This document shows, in pieces, positions 12,187 through 12,473 of a DNA stretch of 12,473 bases. Position 1 is the stretch's first letter. Each line of letters opens with the position of its first letter. Source of the stretch: Fusobacteriales bacterium (GTDB lineage: Bacteria > Fusobacteriota > Fusobacteriia > Fusobacteriales > Leptotrichiaceae); the NCBI GenBank assembly GCA_031285605.1, contig JAITVW010000185.1, positions 1 through 12,473 on the forward strand, in the 5' to 3' direction. Under the pieces are notes generated by a model. It was not told the DNA's origin. It searched no databases and saw only the letters and a list, made by a program, of their open reading frames with translations. Both the position numbers and the translations under genes were made by a program.

Positions 12187-12473
12187 ATGGCAAAGAGAAT
12201 GATATATACTAAAGAGAAAGTAATAAAACAATTACAGAATTACTATAAAAGAAATGGAAAAATAACAAGAAAAAGTTTTGATTCTGATAAAACAGTATGT
12301 TCAGCAAGTGTAGTACTGCAAAGATTTGGCAGTTGGAATAAAGCACTAAAAATGGCTGGTTTAGAAACAACACACAGAGGAATTTATAGTGATGAAGATT
12401 TATTAGAACAATTGAAAACGTACTATAAGAAAAACTCGAAAATAACAGTGCAAGGTTTTGCAGCAGATAAGAC
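12187..12473 (+). CDS. Protein of homing-endonuclease-associated (HNH-type) repeats, 3' end outside window
   Basis: ATG 12187 follows GGAGG (12177-12181) by five bases and the frame stays open to the window end (95 codons). The product is a tandem of modules with a 60-residue period: Y7-TKEKVIKQLQNYYKRNGKIT...FGSWNKALKMAGLE60, then Y67-SDEDLLEQLKTYYKKNSKIT.... This is the pattern of the HNH_repeat family, small DNA-binding-type modules found with HNH or other homing endonucleases and also as stand-alone repeat proteins. No nuclease motif is visible in the part shown. The gene stands right after a decayed transposase, with a weak promoter-like TTGAAT (12133-12138) and TTAAAT (12155-12160), so it lies in a mobile or accessory context. 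The repeat family is fairly sure; its function is unknown. Confidence 0.75.
   Translation, partial: MAKRMIYTKEKVIKQLQNYYKRNGKITRKSFDSDKTVCSASVVLQRFGSWNKALKMAGLETTHRGIYSDEDLLEQLKTYYKKNSKITVQGFAADK
12205..12473 (+). repeat. Coding tandem repeat, 60-residue (180-bp) period
   Basis: Module 1 spans 12205-12366 and module 2 starts at 12385 and is cut by the window end. Shared positions include Y-[TS]-x-E-x-[VL]-[IL]-x-Q-L, YYK[RK]N, KIT and F...DKT. They are similar as protein but diverged as DNA, so this is an old duplication within a domain family. Confidence 0.7.

Overview
The window is low-GC, gene-dense bacterial DNA with strong AGGAGG-type ribosome binding sites, AGA/ATA-rich codon use and short U-tailed terminators. 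It encodes a class I hybrid cluster protein of the strict-anaerobe type, a sugar PTS and a Crp/Fnr protein of the HcpR kind. This suggests a fermentative anaerobe of the Fusobacteria (Leptotrichiaceae, for example Sebaldella) or a low-GC clostridial relative. The assignment rests on general features, not on a marker gene.

Left end (1-760): the 3' part of a class I tagatose-1,6-bisphosphate aldolase gene (lacD) that enters from outside the window and ends at a terminator.

Centre-left (761-8178): a five-gene sugar operon behind a 437-bp control region. The genes are a PRD/EIIB/EIIA-type activator of the MtlR/ManR/LicR class, separate fructose-family PTS proteins IIA, IIB and IIC, and a GH38 alpha-mannosidase close to MngB. 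The likely pathway is uptake and phosphorylation of 2-O-alpha-mannosyl-D-glycerate (or a similar alpha-mannoside), followed by cleavage inside the cell to mannose-6-phosphate and glycerate. Two inverted repeats with shared half-sites lie upstream. A double hairpin between the IIC and mannosidase genes may lower mannosidase expression.

Middle (8179-8815): a small exported protein with a YHYH-type Cys/His-rich segment and a peptidoglycan-binding domain, with its own promoter and a bidirectional terminator. On the other strand is a decayed coding fragment.

Right (8816-11987): a nitrosative-stress module. A Crp/Fnr regulator (HcpR-like, TTG start) is divergent from a two-gene operon encoding a ferredoxin-less FrdX-like iron-sulfur-type protein and Hcp. 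A GTAAC-N4-GTTAC palindrome sits at the activator position before that operon.

Right end (11988-12473): a frameshifted N-terminal remnant of an IS1182-like transposase, then the start of a gene made of homing-endonuclease-associated (HNH-type) repeats that runs off the window. This edge looks like mobile or accessory DNA.
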